DNA of 64,000 nt from Flaccisagitta enflata. Lineage: Eukaryota > Chaetognatha > Sagittoidea > Aphragmophora. The position numbers were made by a program, and so were the translations under genes. Shown one piece after another: positions 1 to 41,855 of the stretch (positions are counted from its first letter, which is position 1; the number at the start of each line of letters is the position of its first letter). Below the pieces are notes generated by a model. It was not told the origin of the DNA. It worked only from the letters and a program-made list of their open reading frames with translations, and did not search any database. Location of the stretch: positions 15,500,001 to 15,564,000 of the forward strand of contig OZ231126.1 in the NCBI GenBank assembly GCA_965153355.1, written 5' to 3'.

Positions 1-381
1 GGACTGAAAGAAACTATTTCAAGAACGATTACTACAGGTACAGTGGAACCTCGCTTGAGCGCACCCGCTAATAAGGCATTCCCACCTAAAAAGCTTCTTA
101 CTTATAGTCCTATGAGAGATTTTGTAGTTAATTCTATATTAGCAATAAGGCAGCTTCACTATATGGTATAATTTAGCCCAGTCCCTTGGCATGCGCTCTA
201 GTGAAGCTCCACTGTAGTAATCGTTTTTCCGTTAGTTTCTTTCAGTCCTAAGTAATTTTTTTCGAGGTAATTACAAACCTATATTTTAAACGATTACTAC
301 AGGTAGTAATCGTTCTTCTGTTAATTCTTTCAGTCTTTAGTAAATTTCTTTGAGGTTATTACAAACCTGCATCTTAAAATC
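1..381. repeat. two-copy tandem repeat at window start
   Basis: Positions 25-40 plus 215-285 match 291-381: AACGATTACTACAGGTA, GTAATCGTT, TTCTTTCAGTC, ATTACAAACCT. The first copy is split by the MITE at 41-214; the second is uninterrupted and contains the hairpin CGATTACTACAGGTAGTAATCG in two 9-bp arms. Confidence 0.8.
41..214. mobile_element. pogo-like MITE with TA duplication and visible empty site
   Basis: Starts CAGTGGAACCTCGCTTGAGC and ends GCTCTAGTGAAGCTCCACTG, imperfect terminal inverted repeats. TA stands at 39-40 and again at 215-216. The sister copy near 305 has a single TA at the same spot. CAGT...ACTG ends with TA duplication are typical of the pogo/Tigger group of Tc1-mariner elements. 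174 bp, no coding capacity. Confidence 0.85.
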
Positions 382-1004
382 AATTACGCCTAAACATCAT
401 AACGGTGATCAGCAAAATCTACTCTCCTCGTTTTGGCCGTAGACTGTTTATGTACCGTAGGCGAGGAAAATGAGATCCATGAAGTTATTACTTGCTTTCA
501 GCCAAATGCCTTTGCGTGAAGTTACAGCGTAACTCTTTGTTCTCACTTCTCTTCCACGCAAAAAATCCATGTTTCGTCACTGACGCCTCAATAGTACATC
601 TGTTCATTCTGTTCAGGCCGCAGCCACACTTCCAACCTTTTTGCAACCCACACTCATTTGCATATTGTAGTTGGTACAAAATAGGAAGTCCGGGTCTTTC
701 ATCACTAACTCATGAACGACAGTGAAATACCAAGCTTACTTTGGAGTGGATGTCCGAGTTAGGGTTGTTTTTTGTTTCTGTAATAAGCATGCTAAACACA
801 ATAACTTGTATCTTTATTTTCAAGTAATGTTCGTTTTTAAGTGTAGACCGCATTATATAGTTTTAAAAAGTGGCGGCAACATGAGATGTTGGCAGATGAC
901 GGCTCTCTAGGACTGCGCGATAGCGCTGAAGTACTCTTAAACTGTCACGTGCACATTCATATGACTATTACTGAAGTTTGACGGTATGTTCGTATTCCAC
1001 AACG
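382..1004. other. no gene seen
   Basis: Non-repetitive to mildly AT-rich sequence. Short open frames on both strands (488-725) show no known motif and no consistent splice sites. Confidence 0.5.
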
Positions 1005-1592
1005 CATCTCACATACGCCGTCTTCGGATCTGACTGTAAAATGCAAAACCTTTATAGCTCCTAAACCGCTAGGAAAAAAGTCCTGAAATTTTCAGTGAAT
1101 ATTGGTAATATGTGACGGTTTTTGTATGTCAAAGCTCAGATCATAGTATGGAAAAGGTGAGGGGAAAACAAAATATTGAAAGAACATCTATATTTTAAGA
1201 AAAATTGTTTTTTTTTACATGTTTTTTTTTTTTTTGGAAGGTGCTGTTTTTTTCTCAGATTATGCAGCAAATAGATAATACATAAGTTAAAATCTGTTAC
1301 CAAAAATAAATCCTAAAGTTTTTGTTGAAATGCAAAGCAATTTCAAGCAGACAAATACAACTCCTACATAAGGAAATGAGGAAAAATTGATCTTGATTAA
1401 AAAATGTTTTTTCTTTCAATATTTTTTTTCCCTCACCTTTTTTATACTCTGATCTGAGCTTTGACAGGCAAAAACCGTCACATGTTACCAATATTCACTG
1501 AAAATTTCATGACTTTTTTCCAAATGGTTTGGGAGCTATAAAGGTTTTGCATTTTACAGTTCGATCCGAAGACAGTGTATGTCGCTATCGCA
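1005..1592. mobile_element. foldback element, family A
   Basis: Arms of about 175 bp face each other: CGTCTTCGGATC..GTAAAATGCAAAACC at 1018 and the reverse complement near 1545-1580. Internal landmarks AAATTTTCAGTGAATATTGG and CAAAGCTCAGATC occur in both arms. A related, larger copy is at 32268-34185. Confidence 0.8.
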
Positions 1593-2577
1593 TGTTATTG
1601 CACGATATAGGCACACACTGATGTTTAATGAACGTTGTTCATAATCATGTTTCAATGAAATCTAAATGAAACTGAACATTTTCTTTTTTCCTGCTATCAA
1701 AAAGAGGGTAAAAAGGGAACAGCCTCTGATTCGAAAGATGGAAAGGATCACGATAGAGACACAGCGGTGAGTTAAATGGAAACTCTGTGAAATTACTGAG
1801 AAGAAAATAATTTCATAACTACGCGTAAAAGAATTAGCAGTAGCTCAGAATTAGAAAGACCAACTTAGAGCAATAGAAATGAAGATCTGTTCCAGAAATG
1901 CCACCAATGACATGATTCTTGAATGAGATCCTGAAAAATCTTTGAAAAAAATCATCTATGCCAAAACTTTACCCAACACTTCCAAAAATAAGCTCTAATC
2001 TTATCTCGCTTCAAAAGACAACTCAAATTACTAAATTTATCACATCAAAGGTGTCGCGTTTCTTCCGGCCACAAATCCATTTGTTACTCTAGCCCCAATC
2101 TTTAAAAAAAAATTCATTCCACACTATCTCAAAGAATACATCCACACTATCTCAAAGAATACATAAAACAATATTCAGAACTTAATCGATTCCATTTCGC
2201 CATGTCCATGATACATCTTTTTCTCTGCGGCAAATAGTGCCTCTCACCCACGCTAAAATCGGCTGTTTCGTCCGTAAGACAACTAATCAAAGACACGAAT
2301 GGTTTTAAGGTATTCGCCTTCATCTTTGTCACCAATGGAACATCTGACACTTGAAACAGTTTGAAAAGAAAAGAAGAACAAAACCGACTTGACAAACAGA
2401 CACGCAAATCGGCTGAAAAAAAAAACAACGTGAAAGATGATTTACCAATGTCTAGATTACCAGACGCACAGACAGACGGACACTTCTATGTACACAAAAC
2501 CTATACGAAATTGGAGAGCACTTCATACATTTCCTGATTCAAGTGTCCAGTGTGTCCCCAAATCACTCCATCAATTA
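1593..2577. other. AT-rich stretch; only the candidate exon at 1705-1766
   Basis: Apart from the possible DNAI7 exon there is no coding signal. A 29-bp direct repeat (ACTATCTCAAAGAATACAT) stands at 2123-2165. Confidence 0.5.
1705..1766 (+). CDS. possible upstream DNAI7 exon (charged, low complexity)
   Basis: A pyrimidine-rich tract leads to AG at 1703-1704 (or 1705-1706), and the segment ends at a strong GTGAGT donor at 1767. The open frame reads GKKGTASDSKDGKDHDRDTA and leaves in phase 0, matching the phase-0 entry of the exon at 3561. A charged disordered segment would suit this part of DNAI7. There is no conserved motif, so it remains a candidate only. Confidence 0.4.
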
Positions 2578-2868
2578 TACGCTTAGGGGACGTTTCTAGT
2601 CACAGACAATCGCGTTTTGAACGGGCCACTCGGTCGCACCCTACGTTCTTTCGCTCGCACCGCTCACTCAGCTCACTCGCTCCGCAGCGCTCCGCTTCGC
2701 TATGCTCGCTTTGCTCGCTCACTCCGTTCACGGGCTCGCTCACTCACTTCGCTCACTCCCTCGTGGGACAGTTGGAATTCTTAATTATGTGTTCACGCTG
2801 TTATTGCGTTTCATGGGAACAAACGCGTTTTTGGCGCTCACTAGAAACACGCCCTTACTCATCCGCTT
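2578..2868. mobile_element. short foldback element with CGCTCACT core
   Basis: Left end GGGACGTTTCTAGTCAC and right end CTCACTAGAAACACGCCC are inverted. The centre (2630-2770) is a degenerate run of CTCGCTCACT units. The open frame across it is a by-product of the repeat. Confidence 0.6.
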
Positions 2869-3176
2869 TCAAATCTTGTAACGCTTTCTGAGTCAAGATA
2901 CACGGTGACAACCCCTTCATCAATTTCGTGCATTATCGATACAAAAATTTTGTTATCATCTCATCGGCCGTTATCCTCAGTTGTCTCTCATATTCATTCG
3001 TTTTTCAATGTCCTAATCATTTAAAGTGAATTTGCTCGGATTTTTAACGTCTCGCAACATTCAGTAAATCAGGAACTGCCTTCATTGCATTTGCGAATTT
3101 TGCGTACAATCATCAGTAGTTTTTAGACCCTCACCTTCGTAGTAGTAATTAGATGCGAGAAGTATAATATCATGTT

Positions 3177-3300
3177 TTTAGGTGCGACAAAGCACCTCTA
3201 TAACTGGCTGTGTCCGTTGGTCCGTTGGTCGGTCGGTCGGGTAACGCATTCGTTCGACAATCCACACGTCGCACCTTATTGGCCTACTTGGCCTTGTTAG
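3177..3300 (-). mobile_element. hairpin-TAAAAA short interspersed element, AGGTGC subfamily
   Basis: On the - strand the 3' end reads AGGTGC-TTTGTC-GCACCT followed by AAAAAC (hairpin at 3180-3197), preceded by a run of CGACC and CAACGGAC units. Same architecture as the copies near 25080, 26506, 54281 and 63085. Confidence 0.65.
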
Positions 3301-3560
3301 TATAGATATACCGCTTTGTATAAGGCTATGCTTATATTTGAGGCTCTGTGTATCCCTCTGTCCGTATGTCCGTCCATCCGTGCGACCATTCGTGACACTG
3401 GTGTTGAAATGTTTCAAAACACCCCTGCCGCTACCCCTGCCCAGCGATATTGTAACGTCGGGTTACTTGTTGATCTTTCATATGCATTTTATCTATGCTC
3501 CAAAGCAAGTGGAGAGATTTAGTGTCAATTATTTAATTTCTCTTTTTATACAAACAATAG

Positions 3561-25152
<21,592 letters not shown>

Positions 25153-26060
25153 AGCCTCAACGACAGCAACCATCACTCCAATACTAGTCAGAAACTGAGA
25201 AAACCGCAAAACAAACGTCACATTCAGAGGTTCAAACGCGACTCGAAAAATCTCGTCCCAATTTTTAGTTCAACTACATCGTATTTCAGGCATCCGTTAT
25301 CACATGCGTCGTATGTTTACCACATGACTGATACTACTATTTATGATCGTCAAAGTAAATCCGTCACTAGTCTTGGGGACGCCTTAATAATCTCAATTTT
25401 AAGTAAAAAAGTCATTTGTTTATGATAGGCAACCAACACAAGTATTGAATTGACTGACAATATGACGTCCATTTATTATATTGTTGTGTATTTCATGCTT
25501 TGTAATATTACATGTTCCAAAAACAGATATCTTCGTACTCATTTAAACAGTAGTAAGTTCTGAATCGAGGATAGCCTACAAAAAGCTCAAGGGACCATTT
25601 TATGGTTGATATCTGTCCACTTGAGGGGAAAAACTGAATAACGCTTTAAATCGTTTGCCAAGCAAAGGCGTGCCCCTGACTGAAGAAAGGTCCGTTACGC
25701 GAAATTAAGGATGACGGGAAATCGACTAAAAAACTGATATCTGACCATTACTGACCCTGCTTAGCCAGAGTACAGCCCCCGCCCATATCTTTACCGCCCC
25801 TGCCTCTGCCCACCCACAAGCATGTTGAAATTGGCACAAAGAGAGGACTTTTGTTCATCTTTAACGATAGAATTTCATCGGAAATCGTCGGGTAGGGTCT
25901 GCGTATCAAAGTGGGCTCAATCTGGGCATTCGAATGAAACACTTTCCAAGCACTTTCCGTGTTTTATTGGCACAGTCAAAGTCCCGTCTCATCGGAAAAT
26001 CGATTTGGACTCAATCTAAGCATTCTGTAATCAATTTGTATAGAATTGAGAGTAATAGAC
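25153..26060. other. region between DNAI7 and arrestin, no gene seen
   Basis: Mostly unique AT-rich sequence. Short frames lack family motifs. No AATAAA placed convincingly for either gene. Confidence 0.5.
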
Positions 26061-26658
26061 CACACCGACGGTCTAGCGACGGATGAATGGACAAAGAGTT
26101 GCTTGTCTGCAACTAAAAACAAATCTAAGATTCGCGTGTGATTGGGCAGGGGCAGAAATGTGAAAGCGGCTTGCAGTTCTAAAACCAACGGACCAACCGG
26201 CTTACCAACCTCAAGGATGTACACAAAGCATTGATCTAAAACAACAAGCCCGACCGGGCAAAGATGCGTCCGGACTGTGTCTCTGCGTGTATTGATCATG
26301 TGACATATACAGAGAGACAGATGGACGACCAGACGGGTGAAACGACTGAGTAATAGAGGAGGCTCTCAAAACATGTTGGTTGATCATTTCTTTCATTGTA
26401 GGATCTCACCGTGGCCAAAAACAGCCGAGAAACGCGGTTTTTGCACAGGCGTAACGGACGGACCGACCGACGGACGGACGGACGGACGGACAAACCCTCT
26501 TATAGAGATGCGAGGACGCATCTAAACAAGGCCGTATACACGAGCCGAAGTCGCGTGCGGGTGGGCAGGAGCGGCGAAAAAGCTAAGGGTTACCGACCGA
26601 CCGACCGACCGACAGACGGACAGAGTGGGTCATAGAGTCGCGTGCACGCGACTAAAAA
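26060..26658 (+). mobile_element. cluster of three hairpin-TAAAAA elements
   Basis: Three 3' hairpins in 560 bp, each of a different stem class: AGTTGC/GCAACT (26097-26114), AGATGCG-AGGA-CGCATCT (26506-26523), and AGTCGCGTGCACGCGACT (26636-26653), each followed by AAAA. The last has a full head at 26527 (CAAGGCCGTATACACG) and core CGCGTGCGGGTGGGCAGGAG. Confidence 0.75.
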
Positions 26659-26866
26659 GTTAGCCAGAACAATGTAAGACATTTATTTATCATTAGCCAT
26701 TAGTTGTTCTGACCAAGTCATTAGAGGGCAAGATCAGCAGTAGTTGAAGACAAAAGACTACCACTTTAAAACAAGTTACATTATCCACGGTCCGCTTCTT
26801 TTACCATAACTTGCTTTATCGGTCTGTCTGTCGTTCGGTCCGTTCATCCGTCAGGCCGATCATTGG

Positions 26867-35642
<8,776 letters not shown>

Positions 35643-35837
35643 CTTATACAAAAAGGGGAAAAAGAGACCAGAAAGAAAATCATTACAACAAACACATGGA
35701 TCAGAAAAACATCAAATTCAAAATAGAAAAGTAGGTCGATAAACGGTGAATCAGTCCCTTTTTTCGCCATTTTATTTGGGCTGAACAAATATTGGGTATA
35801 AGCTACAGATACAGCTAAAAACAGACAAATTGATGGA

Positions 35838-36090
35838 CATCGGACTAGAGATGCAGAAGCGGAAGTGGGTGGAAGCGGTACTTTTTCAGTATGAGCGGAA
35901 GCGGAAGCGGAAGTGCAATTTCAAAATTCATTGAAAGCGAAAGCGGAAGAAGATTTTAAAGATTCATTGGAAGCGGAAGTGGAAGCGGAAAAAAAATTTT
36001 AAGCTGATTGGAAGCAGAAGCATCTGATTAAGCGCTTCCACTTCCGCTTCTGATTCCGCCTCCGCTTCCACATCCCTTGGTCGTGATGAT
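35838..36090. repeat. foldback of GGAAGC units
   Basis: Many copies of GGAAGCGGAAGT and similar, turning to CCGCTTCC near 36035, with GAGATGCAGAAGCGGAAGTGG-like left and GCTTCCACATCCC right ends. Confidence 0.7.
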
Positions 36091-36544
36091 GGTCAATCAC
36101 ATAGGTCATGGTTTCAGTCATACTGTAATTCATATGATTTTATTTCTGTCATTCAAAATCGTTATTTTTGATTGTGCGCCTACCGGTTTTCTGAATTTGA
36201 TGTCTGAAGGCTACTTTTAGTATAGTAACACCATGTCACTAAATATAAATATACATGGGAAAAATTAAAAGATCCCTGGACCACATAGTGAAAAAATGGA
36301 TCAGAGGTACAGTGGGGTTTGTGGAAAAACAGCCTAAACTGGAGGAAGGTATTTAAGTGTCTTAATTTCATTTGACAAACTTGATATTTGAAATTTAACT
36401 TGTTCATTCAATGTTTTTGTTCCTGAGTTTTTTGGTTGCTATGGAAACCAAAATTTTTTTTTCAAACATTTATAACTACTAAAATATCAATGATGATGGC
36501 ACGAAGGCATGAGGCTTTAAAAGAGGGCTGATTTTGAGATATAA

Positions 36545-37255
36545 CAGGTCGCCCAAGGGCAATATGTGGTCAGCGATACCCGTTGCCCTGCTATGCATGA
36601 TTGTGAATTTGTGTGAGGGGAAGTAGGGCAGCGGCGTCCAACGAAGTCCTGTAGAACACAGAGGGACTTTTGTTCGTCCTGCCTGAAAATGTTGATGCGA
36701 TGGGGTGGGCTGATTGAAGGCCTTCAAGAGTCTGAAGGCTTTCCCAAGGGTCAAATGGCCATCAGATCTGATTTGAAGTCTTAGAGCGCTACTTTGAAGC
36801 ATGAGAGGCCTAATTTGAGGCCTGAGAAGGCTAATTTGGGGCCTGAGAGGCCAGATTTGAGGCCTTACAGGCTGGATTTGAGATCCAATAGGCCAGATTT
36901 GAGGCCTGAGAGGCCGGATTTGAGGCCTGAGAGGCTGGATTTGGGCCTGAGACACCGGATTTGAGGCATGAGAGGACGGATTTGAGGCATGAAAGGCCGG
37001 ATTTGAGGCCTGGGAGGCCGGATTTGGGGCCTGAGAGGGTATATTTCAGGCCTGAGAGGGCAGATTTCAAGTCTGAGAGGGCAGATTTCAGGCCTGAGAG
37101 AGCAGATTTCAGGCCTGAGAGGGCAGATTTCAGGACTGAGAGGGACTGAGGGGACTAACGAACAGACGAAGGAATGGACGGACGGCTGGACAGACAAACA
37201 AAAGTCCCCTGTGTTCTACAGGACTTCGTCCCCTTCGGGGCCGCTGCCCAAAAGG
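36545..37255. mobile_element. GCGGCC-family foldback element
   Basis: Left end ACAGGTCGCCCAAGGGCAAT, ACCCGTTGCCCTGC, then GGGCAGCGGCGTCCAACGAA; core of about 25 TTTGAGGCCTGAGAGGCC units; right AAAAGTCCCCTGTGTTCTAC and CCCCTTCGGGGCCGCTGCCC. Confidence 0.85.
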
Positions 37256-37359
37256 GTCATTTAGGGTGTAAAAGCCCTTATTTCCCGTCCTTCAAGTGAA
37301 GGGTGTTATGAAACAAGGCCAACACCATACAGCCGCGTATGGTTGTTAAGACCATACCG

Positions 37360-37940
37360 GGTCATCAATCTCGACTGGGAAAAAGTGTTAAGCTTTTGCT
37401 CCCACCTGCTTCTCGTCACTGTTCTGGAATTTTTTTTTTTTTATAGTACTATGTTTTATGTTTTTTGTGTCAAAATTTCAATGGTCTGAGTTACATACTT
37501 TGTCCACAACATCAATTTGAAGAAAAACAAGCATTTTCAGATGCAGCTCAATTTAGCCTTAGTTCATCAAACTATTTTTTCTTTGATTTGCTTTTATGTC
37601 TCACTGGATTGAGCAGCAAATGTCAGATTTGTCTCAGTTGAAGATATCTTTATGAATTTTAAAAAAACATCTATAATTTGAGACTATTCTAACATTTGTA
37701 GCTCAATCTGATCAAAAAGTGAGGGATAATGGTTTTAAAGGATGAATTGAGCTTTAGCCAAAAATACTTGTTTTAGTTCAAATTGATGTTGTGGACAAAA
37801 TATTTGACGCAGACCAATGAAATTTTGACACAAAAAAACGTCAAACATGATACTGTATAGAAAAATCAATTCCAAGTCATTGAGAAAAAGCACCTGAGAG
37901 TACAAGCTTAATACTTTTTCCCAATCGAGATTGATGATCC
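37360..37940. mobile_element. foldback element, arms about 250 bp
   Basis: GGTCATCAATCTCGACTGGG at the left faces CCCAATCGAGATTGATGATC at the right; inner pair GTCCACAACATCAATTTGAA with TTCAAATTGATGTTGTGGAC. Confidence 0.85.
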
Positions 37941-38039
37941 TGTAAGACTAAAAGACTAAAAGACCAAGAGACTAAATGTAAATCGACTTAAAGTAACTTT
38001 AGATAACTTAAAATGACTTGAAATGACTTGAAATGGTGT

Positions 38040-38300
38040 AAAACGACGAAAAAACGCTAAGCGTGACAGACAGACACAACGACAGATAGACACTTAGACA
38101 GACAGACGGACAGAGCGGGTCATAGAGTCGCGTGCACGCGACAAAAAATTACGTAACTAAAACCAAAAAAGCAAGGCCGGATACACGATTAAGAAGAAGT
38201 AGCTTTACCCGTGCCCTGCTTGAGAAGTTTATGTAAGTTGAGTGGGAGCAGGGCAGCGGCCCCGAAGGGGACGAAGTCCTGTAGAACACAGGGGGAATCT
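38040..38300. repeat. decayed hairpin-TAAAAA element and GCGGCC fragment
   Basis: AGAGCGGGTCATAGAGTCGC and GTGCACGCGAC then AAAAAA at 38111-38148; a free head CAAGGCCGGATACACG at 38171; GGGCAGCGGCCCCGAAGGGG at 38250. Confidence 0.65.
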
Positions 38301-38636
38301 GTCCGAGTGTTTATTTATTCACTCATCTCCTATGTTACATATCGCTCCCTAATAGCCGTCATGCGAATCTCTTGCATGTAAAGCAACTTTTTTGCTGTGA
38401 CAGGGTTTATCAACAAAACATTGCGTTCCCTAGATTCACATGTAACTTCTTGCGCTTACCGAAAAAACCATTTTGTCTCACAAATTTAAAAAAAAATTCT
38501 TTTATGAAAATCATGAAATAAAAAGCAAGTCGTTACATGTGATACTGTTTTTTTGTCTGCATACGTCTGTGGGTTTGTCTGCTCTTCCGTGTCTATCTGA
38601 TTGTAGAAAGCCTTGTCTGTTTGAATATTTTTTTTC

Positions 38637-38770
38637 TCTTGTCTGTTCGTTTGTTTGTTTGTCTGCTTGTTTGTCTGTTTGTGTGTGTGTTTGTTTGCCT
38701 GCTTGTTTGTCTGTTTGTCTGTTTGTCTGTTTGTCTTTTTGTTTGAATATCAGTTTGTCTCTCTGTTTTG
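38637..38770. repeat. (TGTT/TGTC)n
   Basis: Imperfect tetranucleotide tract. Confidence 0.9.
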
Positions 38771-39182
38771 CCTTTGTTTGAGTCTGATTTCTTATCTTAG
38801 TGATTATCAGAGATTGTCTGTTTGTCCCTAAACAGTAACATTCTATAAGTCAATGTGTCGGCCTAAAAAAAACATTTGAAAAACATCAAACAAACAGAAA
38901 AAAAACTTCAATTTGTTTTCTTCCTTGAAACTTGAATTCTTTCAACGTCATTTTTTAAACAAATTGCGTGAAAAAAGAATCAAACTTAGATTTTCATCAA
39001 ATTGTTAATACTCTGCCATTTTCCTCATGAACAATCTTTTTTTAGCATGAATTTGAATTTGTAGGGTCTGTAGGTCTGAAGGGTCTGTAGGTCTGTAGGT
39101 TCCGTAGGGTCTGTAGGGTCAATAGGTTTTGTAAGGTTTTACTCTTTTACAAACACAAGGCCGGATACACGACCAACCAACC

Positions 39183-39473
39183 ATGGAAGCAAAGGTTGGT
39201 TTGATACTAGGGGACTCGATTCTCCATGACTATTTTGAGCATGATAGTGATCTCATTGGTGCAATGAGAAAAAACTTTGACCTTGACTCGCTTGTCCCAA
39301 TTTTTCACAAAGGCAAAAGTATTGAAGAGAGAGAGAGAGAGAGAGAGAGATGTAGAGAAGCACACCGCGACGATGGAGAATTCAGCCTTGATGAATATCC
39401 TCTCCACCCCCCACTTGCAGAAAAAAGAAAGAAAGAAAAACAAATAAGTGAAATAGCAAAAGATCGAACTTGA
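39183..39473 (+). other. open frame with GDSIL motif, doubtful
   Basis: The frame starts ACCATGG, reads MEAKVGLILGDSILHDYF and a further 30 non-repetitive residues, then crosses a (GA)n and continues for about 35 residues. GDSIL resembles block I of SGNH hydrolases, but no other catalytic block is present. It may be a gene fragment or chance. Confidence 0.25.
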
Positions 39474-39644
39474 AAATACAAAACCGATTTCCTGAGTAAG
39501 AGGTATTCGATTTCTTTTAGGTTTTTGATCATGCAGGTAGGTTGTTTGTCCAATACAATAGATGAACCGATTATATCGGGTGAACAAGGTTAGGTAAGAT
39601 CTTCAAGGCGGCTTAGGATCTAGAGACTAGGAACATGGGGACTT

Positions 39645-40265
39645 ACAAAAACAGGTCGCCCAAGGGCAATATGTGGTCAGCGATTCCCGTTGCCTTGCTT
39701 TGCATGATTCAAGATGATTGTGAATTGGAGTAAGAGGAAATAGGGTAGCGGCCCCATAGGAGATGAAGTCTTGTAGAATATAGGGGGAATTTTGTTTTTT
39801 CGTTCTTTCATTTGTCCATCTGTTTGTCTGCCCCCCCCCCCCTAGGCCCTCTCATGCCTGAAATCTGCCCTCACAGGCTTGAAATCTATCCTCTCGGGCC
39901 TGAAATCTGCCCTCGCAAACATTGAATCTTTGAGGGCAGGTTTAAGGCCTCTGAGGACAGATTTCAGGCCTGAGAAGGCAGATTTCAGGCATGAGAGGGC
40001 TGATTCAAGGCCTGAGTAGGCAGATTTGAGGCATGAGAGTCTAGATTTCAGGCCTGAGAGGGCAGATTCGAGGCCGGAGATGGCAGATTTCAGGCCAGAG
40101 AGGCTAGATTTCAAGCCCCAGAGGGCTTATTTCAGGCCTGAGAGGGACTAGGGGGGACAAACAAATGGACAAACAAACGAATGAATCAACAAACAAATGA
40201 ATGAATGAACAAAAGTCCCCCTGTGTTCTACAGGACTTCGTCCCCCTCGGGGCCGCTGCCCAAAA
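39645..40265. mobile_element. GCGGCC-family foldback element
   Basis: ACAGGTCGCCCAAGGGCAAT at the left, 20-bp CAGGCCTGAGAGGGCAGATT units with an inversion at 39930, and AGTCCCCCTGTGTTCTACAG, CGGGGCCGCTGCCC at the right. Same subtype as 36545-37255. Confidence 0.85.
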
Positions 40266-40900
40266 AAGTAAGATACAAACGGAAGAGAGAGAGGCGTGTT
40301 GGTTATGAATCTCAACATCGTGTGGGTCTTTTTGCTGAATGAAGTCAGGATTTCATTTCGAGTTTGATGATCAACGTACGGCGCTGTTTACAAAAACATG
40401 ACAAAACATTTTGTTCTCACGAGACAATTAGTAGTAGCCTCTCTATCATCTCTCCCTCAACAATGATTCGATTTGTTTGCGAATACATTTATCCTTACAG
40501 TTTGTCGCTTTTCTATTCCTGCACCCAAACTACGGGCCATTAGAGACCTGTGCAACGCAGATAAATGAAAGGGGCCTGCACCTGGGGTTCGAAGAGGCCC
40601 ATAGGGGGACAAACTAAAATACATTTTCCTGCAAAACCTTAGGGGGGCCTTTAATAAAACCGTCCAAAGGTCTTCAGCAGTGGTGGCGCCAAGAATGGGG
40701 CAAAGAAACGCGGTGGAGGCGCCAAGAATTCTGATTCTATCAGGAGCCCAAAACTCTGGGATTGCCCCTGCCTACTCTATGGCCTATCATCTGCCATATT
40801 GTGGTATTTTTTCCCCGTAGGACAAATAGGAGGCTGGCCTTGAATCAGTCTTCCGTCAGTAAGGTGAAAAAAGCATCGTTCGGATCGCGGATCATTAAAT
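40266..40900. other. no gene seen
   Basis: Unique sequence with moderate GC at 40520-40780 but stop-rich in all frames. Confidence 0.5.
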
Positions 40901-40902
40901 TT

Positions 40903-41018
<116 letters not shown>

Positions 41019-41254
41019 ATTGAGGAGCCTTTGAAAAAAAAAATCAAAAAAGTATTTTAAAACAACTTAATCAATTACACCATGCAGTTTGATTTTTTTC
41101 CGCTTCAAAGCCAGTATTCAGATCGGGGCATTAATGAGCGAGTGCCGTGATGGTCGGCTGTAATATCAGTTGGTTATATTGAGAGATACATCTAGTTAAC
41201 ACATGCGTCACATTAAGGCGGAAAAATGCTTGGGCATAAAATACATAAAAAGCA

Positions 41255-41855
41255 AGGGTGTATATAGTTGAGCGGCTTTTGATTTTATTCCCCCCCCTGC
41301 CTTTGATTTTCTTCCCCGCGACGCATCGCTTCACGTTACAAAATCTTTGATTTTCTTCCCCTCAAAGCTATAAAACAGTACATAGGAGTATTCTCAGAAC
41401 ACTCGTTGCTTAGGTGAAGCTTATATTGTCTTAGTCTTAGCTAGATTCAATTTTTTTTTTCAAGATCATTTTTTTCTTAATTGAAAACTAGAAAAGTTTG
41501 TCACTCCATAGGCTGAGAAGAGAAAAAAATACTCTACTGGAATCTTTATTGGATAACCTATTCAGACAAGTATTTTGACCAGCCACAGCAGGAAAAGAAA
41601 TTAATCAAAAGTAAATAAAACAATTAAAAGAGTGAGGTTCATTAGTTCAGATGTATGTTAGATTTATATAGTGTTGAATTGTGTTGTAGTAATTGTATTT
41701 TACCTTTTGGTACTACCAAAAGTGTTAGATCTTCAAAAAAATTCTTTTTTCTTTTTTTCAAACTTTTGATTTTCTTCCCCATCTCCAAACCTTTGATTTT
41801 ATTCCCCCCCCCCCACCGGGGGGGGGAATACTCAACTTTATACATCCCTGATAAA
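41255..41855. mobile_element. foldback element with TTTGATTTTCTTCCCC units
   Basis: GGGTGTATATAGTTGAG at the left faces CTCAACTTTATACATCCC at the right. The unit TTTGATTTT(C/A)TTCCCC occurs five times. Confidence 0.65.
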
